This document shows positions 1 to 6,981 of a stretch of DNA of 7,335 nucleotides, one piece after another. The stretch covers positions 1 to 7,335 of the forward strand of contig JASEGY010000169.1 in assembly GCA_030019105.1 (NCBI GenBank). The letters run 5' to 3'. Numbering within the stretch: the first letter of the stretch is position 1; each line of letters begins with the position of its first letter. The notes under the pieces are model-generated. The model made no database searches and was not told the DNA's origin. It saw only the letters and a list, made by a program, of their open reading frames with translations. The position numbers were made by a program, and so were the translations under genes. This DNA is from a bacterium (GTDB taxonomy: Bacteria; UBA9089; JASEGY01).

Positions 1-75
1 AAGCTCGACCACTACAAAATTGCGCACAGATAGATTTTCACTCCGACAGACTGCTAGGGGGTAGTAAAGTCATTC
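1..75. other. left-edge intergenic sequence, possible end of a neighbouring mobile element
   Basis: No gene can be supported here. Read on the minus strand from about 57 down to 1, one frame has no stop, so a reading frame or an element end could continue past the left edge, but the stretch is too short to judge. The motif CTCCGACAGACTGCTAG at 41-57 resembles, from memory only, terminal sequences of some insertion sequences. I could not compare it with any reference. The AGGGGG at 56-61 is a poor Shine-Dalgarno candidate for the TTG at 76, which is better explained as part of a promoter. Confidence 0.25.
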
Positions 76-104
76 TTGACATCTTCTTTGGATGGTGGTA
101 TACT
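76..104 (+). promoter_or_regulatory. strong sigma70-type promoter for the repeat lipoprotein gene
   Basis: TTGACA at 76-81 is a perfect -35 hexamer. TATACT at 99-104 is a one-mismatch -10 hexamer. The spacer is exactly 17 bp, the optimum, and a TG at 96-97 one base before the -10 makes it an extended -10. If 104 is position -7, transcription starts at about 111-112, right on the ATG at 112. The match is seen directly; activity is inferred. The box also explains why the in-frame TTG at 76 should not be taken as the gene start: it lies inside the -35 element, so it would not be on this transcript. No operator-like inverted repeat is evident. Confidence 0.75.
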
Positions 105-111
105 ATTGACT

Positions 112-174
112 ATGTATTATTTAAAAACTACCGGTTTATTAATCCTGCTTATTACCCTTTGCTTTCAAGGATGC
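112..174 (+). other. lipoprotein signal peptide and lipidated cysteine
   Basis: The first 20 residues have a short N-region with Lys5, a hydrophobic core (GLLILLITL, residues 8-16) and end in CFQG before Cys21. Cleavage by signal peptidase II before Cys21 is the best reading, since Cys21 is followed by a charged, polar stretch (GKKERH). The lipobox is imperfect: Phe at -3 and Gln at -2 are less common than Leu and Ala/Ser, though Gly at -1 is standard. Gly at +2 is not the Asp inner-membrane retention signal, so export to the outer membrane is plausible in a Gram-negative cell. Cys17 has Leu at -1 and is a poor alternative. Confidence 0.75.
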
Positions 175-3100
175 GGGAAAAAGGAACGGCATCCCCTCGG
201 GGAAGATCATACTATCCAACCGGTAGTTATCCTTCAGTTTGCCCCGCAAGCCGGTTTTCCTCTAAATATCACCTCGATAACCCTTACTGTTTCCGGCCCT
301 GATATTGAATCCGGAACATTCGTGGCCACAGACATAGACATGGAAAGACGGGAGGCAAGAATATCAATCGAAATAATGGCGGGCAGTAATAGAGTCTTTA
401 CTGCCCGGGCATTCGATGGCGATCGTCTTGTGCTGGAAGGCCTGCTGGAAAACGTGGATGTTACTCAAAACACCACGATAACTATTCCATTGATTCCTGT
501 GATTCCTGTGTCGCCGGTAATATCCATTACCAAGTCGGATTCGTCTGATTCGGTCCAGGCCGGCGCTGATCTGACCTATACCCTGCAGGTGTCTAATTCC
601 GGTAATACCGTGGTCCACAACGTGATTATTACAGAAGCTTACGACTCGAATACCACCTTCTCTTCGGCTAACCCTTCGCCGGATGCTGACACTACTACCC
701 AATGGACCTTCAGCAATCTGAGTCCGGGTGAGAGCCTGACCATTGCTATTCAGCTTGCGGTGGTCTCGCCTTTAACTAACGGCACCGTGCTTACTAACTC
801 AGCTTCGGTGGTGAGCGATGAGACCCCGGCGCCGAAAAAAGCGACTGAAACTACTACGGTCGGGAGTTCGCCGGTAATCTCCATTACCAAGTCGGATTCA
901 CCTGATCCGGTCCAGGCCGGGGCTGATCTGACCTACATCCTGAAGGTGACCAATTCCGGAAACGCGGCAGCCAATAACGTGGTCATTACCGAAGCCTACG
1001 ACTCCAAGACCACCTTCTCTTCGGCCGATCCGGCTCCGGATGCAGGAACCACTAACCAGTGGAGTTTCGACAGCCTGAGTCCGGGTGAAAGCCGGATCAT
1101 TACTATCCGGCTCAAGGTGGCCTCGCCTTTAGCTAACGGCACGAGGCTCAATAACTCAGCTTCGGTGGTGAGTACTGAGACCCCGGTGCCGGGAGCAGTG
1201 ACTGAAGCCACTACCGTCGAGAGCGCCCCGGTAATCTCCATTACCAAATCGGACTCATCTGACCCGGTTCAGGCCGGGAGTCATCTGACCTACATTCTGA
1301 CAGTAACAAATTCCGGCAACGCGGCAGCCAATAACGTGGTTATTACCGAGACCTACGACTCCAATACCAGCTTCTCTTCAGCCCAGCCGGCGCCGGATGC
1401 TGAGACCAATAACCGCTGGTCATTAGGGAGATTGAGTCCAGATGAGAGTCAGCCCATTACTATCCGGCTCAGGGTGGCTTCGCCCTTAGCTAACGGCACA
1501 GTGCTTACTAACTCAGCTTCGGTAGTGAGCGATGAAACACCAACGCTGGTAGAGGTAACCGAGTCCACCATAGTGGCCAGCGCTCCGGTAGTCTCCATTA
1601 CCAAGTCGGATTCACCTGATCCGGTCCAGGCCGGGGCTGATTTGACCTACACCCTGACAGTGACCAACTCTGGAAATGCCGTAGCCAATAACGTGGTCAT
1701 TACCGAGATCTACGACTCGAATATCACCTTCTCTTCGGCTGATCCTAAGCCGGATGAAGGAACCTCTAACCAGTGGAGTTTCGACCGCCTTAGCCCGGGT
1801 GAAAGTAAGACTATTACTATCCAGCTTGCGGTGGCCTCGCCCTTAGCTAACGGCACGGTACTCACCAACTCAGCTTCGGTGGTGAACGATGAAACCCCGA
1901 CGCCTCAGAAAGCGACTGAAACCACGACGGTAGGGAGCGCCCCGATAATCTCTATTACCAAGTCTGATTTACCTGATCCGGTCCGGGCCGGAGCTGATCT
2001 GACCTACACCTTGACGGTGGCCAACTCCGGTAATGCCGTAGCCAATAAGGTAGTAATTACCGAGACCTACGACTCGAATACCACCCTCTCTTCGGCTGAT
2101 CCTAAGCCGGATGAAGGAACCTCTAACCAGTGGAGTTTCGACCGCCTTAGCCCGGATGAGAGTAAGACTATTACTATCCAGCTTGCGGTGGCCTCACCCT
2201 TAGCTAACGGCACGCAGCTCAATAACTCAGCATCGGTGGTGAGTAATGAGACCCCAACACCGGTGGAAGTGACTGAAACTACTACGATAGGGAGCGCCCC
2301 GGCAATCTCTATTACCAAGTCTGATTCACTTGATCCGGTCCAGGCCGGGGCTGATCTGACCTACACCCTGACGGTGGCCAACTCCGGTAATGCCGTAGCC
2401 AATAACGTGGTCATTACCGAGAACTACGACTCGAATACCACATTCTCTTCGGCTGATCCTAAGCCGGATGAAGGAACCACTAACCGGTGGAGTTTCGACA
2501 GCCTTAGCCCGGGTGAGAGGAAGACTATTACTATCCAGCTTGCGGTGGTCTCACCCTTAGCTAACGGCACGCAGCTCAATAACTCAGCATCGGTGGTGAG
2601 CGATGAGACCCCGACGCCTCAGAAAGCAACTGAAACCACGACGGTAGGAAGCGCCCCGGTAATCTCTATTACCAAGTCGGATCCATCTGATCCGGTCCAG
2701 GCCGGGGAGAATCTGACCTACATCCTGACGGTGACCAACTCCGGTAATGCCGTAGCCAATAACGTGGTCATTACCGAGAACTACGACTCGAATACCACCT
2801 TCTTCCGGGCGGATCCATCCCAGGATGCAGGAACCACTAACCAGTGGAGTTTTGACAGCCTGAATCCAGGTGAAACCAGGATCATAACTATCTATCTCCA
2901 GGTGGCCTCGCCCTTAACTAACGGTACAATGCTCAATAACTCAGCTTCGGTGGTGAGTGACGAGACCTTCACGCCGGTGGAAGTGACTGAAACCACTACC
3001 GTAGAGAGTGCCCCCTTGATCTTTATCGTCAAGGAATCTCCCCGTACGGTTGAGGCCGGAGCAACTTTGACTTACATCCTGCTTGCGGGTAATTCCGGGA

Positions 3101-6100
3101 ATGCGGCCGCTAATAACCTGGTCGTCACTGAAGCCTACGACTCTAATACCACCTTTTCTTCGGCCCAGCCGGCGCCGGATATGGACACCATTAACCGCTG
3201 GACTGTTCACAGCCTGAACCCGGGTGACAGCCGGACCATTACTATCCAGCTTGAGGTTGCCTCGCCCTTAGCTAACGGCACGACGCTTACTAACTCAGCT
3301 TCGGTGGTTAGTGATGAAACCCCAACACCGAGAAAAGTGACCGCAACTACTACCGTAACGAGCGCCCCGGTAATCTCCATTACTAAGTCGGACTCACCTG
3401 ATCCGGTGGAGGTTGGAGGAACCCTGACCTACATGATAACGGTCTCTAATGCTGCCACAGCCAATGAGACAGCCACCCATGTAGTGGTGAGTGAGATTTA
3501 TGATCCGAACCTCAGTTTTGTCTCAGCCAGTCCCAGCCCGGATGACGGAACCGACAATCAATGGACCTTTAGCAGCCTGTCTCCTGATGAAAGTCAGGCC
3601 ATTACCATCAACCTGAAGCCGGCTTCAGACCTGGCCAATGGAACTATTTTGACCAATCGTGCGTCGGTAGATGCTAATGAAATAACGCCCCGTGAGGTAT
3701 CTGAGGAAACCAAAGTTATTACCCCGATAACTATTGAAAAGAGCGATTCCCCTGACCCGGTTGAGGCCGGAGATATTCTGACTTATACCCTCTTCATCCG
3801 GAACAACCGGACCAGTTTGATCAGGAATGTAGAGATTACTGAAACCTACGATCCGAATGTCAGCTTTCAATCAGCCGAACCATATCATGGAAGCAGCAAT
3901 AAATGGAGCTTCCTCAGCCTGGCTTCGGGAGAAAATAAGACTATTACTATTTCTGTGAAGGTGAAGGCCCCTCTGCTTGATGGGACTATTTTGACTAACT
4001 ATGCCTCGGTAATTTCCAGTGAAATAACCACCCCCGTTACTATCTCTGAAACTACCACGGTTTCCTCATCCCCGTCGCTGTCCTTAGACAAAACAGATAG
4101 CCCTGATCCGGTGGGGGCAGGAAATACGCTAACTTATACCCTGACGGTTTCTAACGCCAATACCGCCAGCGCTACGGCGACTAATGTGATGCTAACCGAA
4201 ACCTATGATCAAAAGGTCAGCTTCCTCTCTGCTGACCCGGTCCCGGATATTGAAAATAATCAATGGAGCCTGGGCAATCTATCTCCAGGCCAAAGTCAGC
4301 AGATCACCATCGAGGTAAAGGTAGCTTCTCCGCTAAGTGCCGGAACCATCTTGACTAATCTGGCTTCGGCCATGGCTTCTGAAATAGAAAATCCCGTGCA
4401 GGTAATGGAACAGACTACGGTTCAAGCGGCGCCAATCTTGACCATTGAAAAATTAGATTACCCTGATCCTGTGCCGGTGGGAAACACCCTGACCTACACC
4501 CTGAAAATTAACAACAGTGGTAATGCTGTTGCCAACAACCTGATCATTATCGAGACCTACCCGGCTAATACCCTCTTTGCCTCAACTACTCTGAAGCCGG
4601 AAAATGGGACAGATACCCAATGGAAGATTAGCCTCCTGGCACCAGGAGAGGAGGCCGCTATTACTATCCAGGTGAAGGTAATCCCACCTCTAACCGACGG
4701 AGCTGTCTTAACCAATCGAGTCAGCTTGACAAGTGATGAAATTACTTTACCTGTAACCGCAGAAGGACAAACCACGGTCCGGTCTCCGGTATTGGAGCTT
4801 AGTAAGTCAGACTTACCTGATCCGGTAGTAGATGGGGATACCTTGACCTATACCTTGCAGATTAAGAACACCGGGAGCGCGAAGGCGACTAATCTCATTC
4901 TTACTGAAACCTATGATAAGAGGACTACTTTTAAATCGGCTGTTCCCTTGCCAGATACCGGTACTAATAATCGTCGCTGGACATTCCCCACTTTGTTTCC
5001 AAACAAGACTCATGAGGTTGTTATTAAGATGGAAGTGACTCAAGATGTCCCGGGTCAGACATTGACCAATCAAGTGTCGGTTGTCAGTAATGAAACCCCA
5101 GAGCCGATTGAAACAACCCAGACAACTATGGTTGGAGTTCCGGTGTTAACCATCGAGAACAAATCAGCCAATCCATCTGACACGGTCGCCTGGGGAGGAT
5201 CGGTTGTTTACACTATTAACTATCAAAACACGGGTAATGTCTCTGCCACTAATGTGATTATCACTGATCGGGTAGATTCCACTTATCTGAGCGAAGTTAC
5301 CCCGGCCAATGAGGGGCAATATAGTAATAATGTAATTACCTGGAAAATACCTGAAGTTTCTTCTACCCAGTCCAGTTCTGTTTCCTTTACGGTTAAGGTT
5401 TCCCAATCAGCCTCTATTGGACATGTATTCCTCAACAAAGCCGTGATTAAAAGCGATCAGACTTCTGAAACAACCTCAAATCTAACCCGGGTCGCGGTGG
5501 GTGAGGTAAATCTCTGGATACAGAAGAGTATTACTGATCCAGCCACTTCGAGTACGGTTTCTCCCGGACAAAATATAACTTATAGTATCTCTTATGGTAA
5601 CAGCGGGGATATGAATGCCGGCGGCGTAATTATTGAGGATGTAATAGATGCAGACATTGCATCAATAGTCGATGCTGGTGGGGGAAGTTATAATTCTGGA
5701 ACCCGGGTGCTCTCCTGGAATATAAGTTCGTTGAATGCCGGGGTCTCCGGAAATAAATCCTTTACTGTTAAGGCCGGAGATATATGTACCGGAAGTAATG
5801 AGTGGATCACCAACCAGGCGACTATCCGGAGCAGTCAAACCGGAACTGTAACCAGCCAGACTGTAACTCTGCGAATTATAGGGCCTTGTATATCCGTGAG
5901 CAAAACGGCTGCACCAATAGGGGGTGTTCGCTGGGGAGATGAGCTTTCGTATACCATCAGTTACAGCAATCCAGGTAATGTTGCGGCTGCCAATGTGAAC
6001 CTGAAGGATCCTCTCGACGCTAACCTGACTTATCGTGGGATAAGCGATAGTGGTTGGTATAGCCCGACTGATGGGGCGATCCATTGGCCGATTATTTCCA

Positions 6101-6663
6101 GCTTAGCTGCAGGAGGGTCCGGAACCCGCTCTTTTACGGCTATTGTGAATAATGGGACTACTCCTGGCACTTATATTACCAACCAGGCCAGCATAACCGC
6201 GGATGTGGTGGGAACAAAGGCTTCCAATCAAACTCAGAATCTGGTTGTGATGCCGGACCTGGTAGTCACCAGTTTGACGGCAGGATCTGCGACCTATAAC
6301 CAACAACAACAAGTTGAAGTACCCATCAGCGTTGTCGTTAAGAATCAAGGCAATGCTGCCGCTAATATCTTCAAGGTAGCCATAGAGTATACTAATGCAG
6401 CGGGCGGCACTTCCGTAGCTTGTTTTACCGTTACTGGACAAAAAGATACCTGCTATCCCTATACAGATGCTCTGCTTGGTGCAGGAAGTGAGGTGACTTT
6501 TGCAGGAAAAGCAATTTTCTATTATTATGGAACGTCTACTACTTTGCAGGCAACGGCAGACAGTTGCCACGGCGATAAAAAGCCCAGCTACTGCCGTGTT
6601 CAGGAGAGCAACGAGGATAACAATAAGTCTGCTGAGATAAAAGTAGCCCTGCCTTCTTGGTAA
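112..6663 (+). CDS. giant surface lipoprotein with about 16 DUF11 repeats and a C-terminal CARDB-like domain
   Basis: The 2183-residue protein has, in order: a lipoprotein signal (1-20, Cys21); a beta-rich N-terminal domain (about 22-133); eight near-identical Ig-like units (134-1084); five diverged units (1085-1675); three units of a second subtype (1676-2046); and a CARDB-like domain (2047-2183). Each first-type unit carries the pattern ITKSDSPDPVQAG, LTYTLTVTNSGN, YDSNTTFSSA, QW, LSPGES, ANGT, LTNSASVVS and DETPTP. This is typical of DUF11 / TIGR01451 conserved repeats of extracellular proteins. The protein is rich in Ser, Thr, Asn and Val, with almost no Met or Cys. No LPXTG motif, C-terminal membrane helix or enzyme motif is seen. 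The likely role is a lipid-anchored stalk or adhesin; its ligand is unknown. ATG 112 was chosen because it begins a clean signal peptide and because the upstream in-frame TTG (76) lies in the promoter. The gene has its own promoter, no plus-strand partner in the window, and converges on the toxin-antitoxin pair. Confidence 0.9.
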   Translation: MYYLKTTGLLILLITLCFQGCGKKERHPLGEDHTIQPVVILQFAPQAGFPLNITSITLTVSGPDIESGTFVATDIDMERREARISIEIMAGSNRVFTARAFDGDRLVLEGLLENVDVTQNTTITIPLIPVIPVSPVISITKSDSSDSVQAGADLTYTLQVSNSGNTVVHNVIITEAYDSNTTFSSANPSPDADTTTQWTFSNLSPGESLTIAIQLAVVSPLTNGTVLTNSASVVSDETPAPKKATETTTVGSSPVISITKSDSPDPVQAGADLTYILKVTNSGNAAANNVVITEAYDSKTTFSSADPAPDAGTTNQWSFDSLSPGESRIITIRLKVASPLANGTRLNNSASVVSTETPVPGAVTEATTVESAPVISITKSDSSDPVQAGSHLTYILTVTNSGNAAANNVVITETYDSNTSFSSAQPAPDAETNNRWSLGRLSPDESQPITIRLRVASPLANGTVLTNSASVVSDETPTLVEVTESTIVASAPVVSITKSDSPDPVQAGADLTYTLTVTNSGNAVANNVVITEIYDSNITFSSADPKPDEGTSNQWSFDRLSPGESKTITIQLAVASPLANGTVLTNSASVVNDETPTPQKATETTTVGSAPIISITKSDLPDPVRAGADLTYTLTVANSGNAVANKVVITETYDSNTTLSSADPKPDEGTSNQWSFDRLSPDESKTITIQLAVASPLANGTQLNNSASVVSNETPTPVEVTETTTIGSAPAISITKSDSLDPVQAGADLTYTLTVANSGNAVANNVVITENYDSNTTFSSADPKPDEGTTNRWSFDSLSPGERKTITIQLAVVSPLANGTQLNNSASVVSDETPTPQKATETTTVGSAPVISITKSDPSDPVQAGENLTYILTVTNSGNAVANNVVITENYDSNTTFFRADPSQDAGTTNQWSFDSLNPGETRIITIYLQVASPLTNGTMLNNSASVVSDETFTPVEVTETTTVESAPLIFIVKESPRTVEAGATLTYILLAGNSGNAAANNLVVTEAYDSNTTFSSAQPAPDMDTINRWTVHSLNPGDSRTITIQLEVASPLANGTTLTNSASVVSDETPTPRKVTATTTVTSAPVISITKSDSPDPVEVGGTLTYMITVSNAATANETATHVVVSEIYDPNLSFVSASPSPDDGTDNQWTFSSLSPDESQAITINLKPASDLANGTILTNRASVDANEITPREVSEETKVITPITIEKSDSPDPVEAGDILTYTLFIRNNRTSLIRNVEITETYDPNVSFQSAEPYHGSSNKWSFLSLASGENKTITISVKVKAPLLDGTILTNYASVISSEITTPVTISETTTVSSSPSLSLDKTDSPDPVGAGNTLTYTLTVSNANTASATATNVMLTETYDQKVSFLSADPVPDIENNQWSLGNLSPGQSQQITIEVKVASPLSAGTILTNLASAMASEIENPVQVMEQTTVQAAPILTIEKLDYPDPVPVGNTLTYTLKINNSGNAVANNLIIIETYPANTLFASTTLKPENGTDTQWKISLLAPGEEAAITIQVKVIPPLTDGAVLTNRVSLTSDEITLPVTAEGQTTVRSPVLELSKSDLPDPVVDGDTLTYTLQIKNTGSAKATNLILTETYDKRTTFKSAVPLPDTGTNNRRWTFPTLFPNKTHEVVIKMEVTQDVPGQTLTNQVSVVSNETPEPIETTQTTMVGVPVLTIENKSANPSDTVAWGGSVVYTINYQNTGNVSATNVIITDRVDSTYLSEVTPANEGQYSNNVITWKIPEVSSTQSSSVSFTVKVSQSASIGHVFLNKAVIKSDQTSETTSNLTRVAVGEVNLWIQKSITDPATSSTVSPGQNITYSISYGNSGDMNAGGVIIEDVIDADIASIVDAGGGSYNSGTRVLSWNISSLNAGVSGNKSFTVKAGDICTGSNEWITNQATIRSSQTGTVTSQTVTLRIIGPCISVSKTAAPIGGVRWGDELSYTISYSNPGNVAAANVNLKDPLDANLTYRGISDSGWYSPTDGAIHWPIISSLAAGGSGTRSFTAIVNNGTTPGTYITNQASITADVVGTKASNQTQNLVVMPDLVVTSLTAGSATYNQQQQVEVPISVVVKNQGNAAANIFKVAIEYTNAAGGTSVACFTVTGQKDTCYPYTDALLGAGSEVTFAGKAIFYYYGTSTTLQATADSCHGDKKPSYCRVQESNEDNNKSAEIKVALPSW
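175..510 (+). other. N-terminal beta domain and Pro-rich linker of the lipoprotein
   Basis: Residues 22-133 come before the repeats and do not match their pattern. They read as alternating beta strands: ITSITLTVSGPDIE, then EARISIEIMAGSNRVFTARAFDGD, then a final TTITIPLIPV, a layout I associate with small Ig-like or fibronectin-like domains after lipobox cysteines in secreted proteins. The end is a Val/Ile-Pro linker (IPLIPVIPVSPV) leading into the first repeat at 511. The domain probably sits next to the membrane as a spacer. I cannot assign a named family with confidence. Confidence 0.5.
492..509 (+). repeat. two tandem copies of a 9-bp unit in the linker
   Basis: GATTCCTGT occurs twice in direct tandem at 492-500 and 501-509 and encodes the repeated Ile-Pro-Val of the linker between the N-terminal domain and repeat 1. 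The unit is a multiple of three, so copy changes would keep the frame. It looks like a small slippage duplication in a flexible linker. Confidence 0.7.
511..3363 (+). repeat. homogenised tandem array of eight DUF11 units (357-bp period)
   Basis: Units start at 511, 868, 1225, 1582, 1939, 2296, 2653 and 3010. The first seven are each exactly 357 bp (119 codons); the eighth is 354 bp, having lost one codon near its start (KESPRTVEAG in place of the KSDxxDPVQAG form). Each unit starts at (S/A)PVISITK. Neighbours share long identical tracts: 1730-1798 equals 2087-2155 (69 bp), and 2378-2441 equals 2735-2798 (64 bp). Identity that includes synonymous positions points to recent duplication or ongoing gene conversion, not to protein selection alone. 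Such an array could be collapsed or expanded in a short-read assembly, so the unit count is provisional. Confidence 0.9.
3364..5136 (+). repeat. five diverged DUF11 units of the same type (repeats 9-13)
   Basis: Units start at 3364, 3724, 4069, 4429 and 4783, with lengths of 360, 345, 360, 354 and 354 bp. They keep the landmarks (KSDSPDPV, LTYTL, ETYD, W, ITI, LTN, SV) but differ widely at DNA level from the 511-3363 array. Repeats 9 and 11 have a longer loop after the third strand (SNAATANETAT and SNANTASATAT) in place of TNSGNAVAN, which suggests they are a pair. Repeat 10 has the shortest body. They appear to be older copies that have escaped homogenisation. Confidence 0.85.
5137..6249 (+). 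repeat. three DUF11 units of a second subtype (repeats 14-16)
   Basis: Units start at 5137, 5503 and 5884, with lengths of 366, 381 and 366 bp. They share a different pattern from repeats 1-13: (V/I)xWG or SPG, then YTI(N/S)Y, (N/S)xGN(V/M), a D(R/V/P)(V/I/L)D core, a Gly/Ser/Tyr-rich turn (GQYSNN, GSYNSG, WYSPTDG), then (I/L)xW and SLxAGxSG. They fit the other common DUF11 form, with the Gly-rich turn before the central Trp. Repeats 15 and 16 carry the first cysteines after the lipobox (Cys1892 and Cys1926). The subtype change suggests that this distal part of the rod was assembled separately. Confidence 0.8.
6250..6660 (+). other. CARDB-like C-terminal domain
   Basis: Residues 2047-2183 start with MPDLVVTSLTAG and continue through VPISVVVKNQGNAAANIFKVAIEY, the usual CARDB (cell adhesion related domain in bacteria) opening: a PDL strand, then a hydrophobic strand followed by N-x-G-N-A-A. 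The end (QESNEDNNKSAEIKVAL) matches the CARDB closing motif of E-x-x-E-x-N-N. Four cysteines form two close pairs, Cys2104/Cys2114 and Cys2152/Cys2161. This suggests two disulfides and extracytoplasmic exposure. As the outermost domain of a lipid-anchored rod it is the best candidate for the ligand-contacting part; the ligand cannot be inferred. Confidence 0.75.
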
Positions 6664-6677
6664 CCGTCAGATTGGTT

Positions 6678-6979
6678 TTAGTCAAGCAGCCTCTTTAGTC
6701 GTTTAAGAGCTATCTTGTAGACTTCAAGGTCTCTCCGGAATCCAACAACAATTACTTCAACCAGGATTTGCTCTTCAAATATCTTGTAGACTACCCGATA
6801 CGGGCCAACAGGTAACTTGTAGAAACCCTTCAGCGACTTTCGCAGAGGCTTGCCAAAAACTTATCCGGGGCAACAGTAAGTTTGTGATTAATCTCCTTCA
6901 GGATTCGTCTCTGATCCTGGTTTGAGATATGCTTAAAGTCTTCTTCAAATACAAGGGTATCAATTTCAACCTGATACAT
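6678..6979 (-). pseudogene. RelE/ParE-family toxin, frame-broken
   Basis: The start at 6979 lies 2 nt after the antitoxin stop. The opening frame (MYQVEIDTLVFEEDFKHI to VAPDKF) runs only 49 codons, ending at a TGA at 6830-6832. A second frame, from 6854 to the TAA at 6678-6680, gives 58 residues including GKPLRKSLKG, FYKLPVGPYRVVYKI and VVGFRRDLEVYK. Joined at the run of five T (A in plus, 6855-6859), the two parts make a 99-100 residue protein with the RelE order: N-terminal helices, PDKFGKPL, LKGxYxLxVGxYRVVY, then xRRDxxVYK. RelE toxins are ribosome-dependent mRNA nucleases; ParE relatives target gyrase. Frame is restored by one extra or two fewer bases at the T run, so a sequencing or assembly error, a real mutation or -1 frameshifting are all possible. 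Arg is replaced by Pro in the usual LRVG segment, and the usual His-Arg near the end is Phe-Arg. Confidence 0.75.
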
Positions 6980-6981
6980 TC

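Noticed and set aside
76..111. Start of the long gene at TTG 76, adding 12 residues
   Set aside because: The TTG is inside a perfect -35 box, the added residues (MTSSLDGGILLT) put polar sequence before a complete signal peptide, and the nearest SD-like AGGGGG is 14 bp away.
996..2318. Periodic minus-strand open frames of about 83 codons within the repeat array (996-1247, 2067-2318)
   Set aside because: They recur at the repeat period and are antisense shadows of the same repeat codons, with no ribosome-binding site or known protein pattern.
511..3363. Repeat array as a CRISPR or other non-coding repeat
   Set aside because: The period is 357 bp, stays in frame for the whole length, and encodes a coherent Ig-like repeat; there are no short repeats with unique spacers.
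5662..6570. Longer minus-strand open frames (5662-6084 and 6103-6570)
   Set aside because: They are antisense to clearly coding DUF11 and CARDB sequence, have low-complexity Ser/Ile-rich translations and no recognisable domain.
6640..6663. Sortase or other C-terminal anchor in the lipoprotein (ending VALPSW)
   Set aside because: There is no LPXTG, no hydrophobic helix and no basic tail after it; the chain ends right after the CARDB-like strand.
6691..6709. Inverted repeat CTCTT-N9-AAGAG as a terminator
   Set aside because: The stem is only 5 bp, AT-rich, with a long loop and no T-run, and it lies within the toxin coding sequence.
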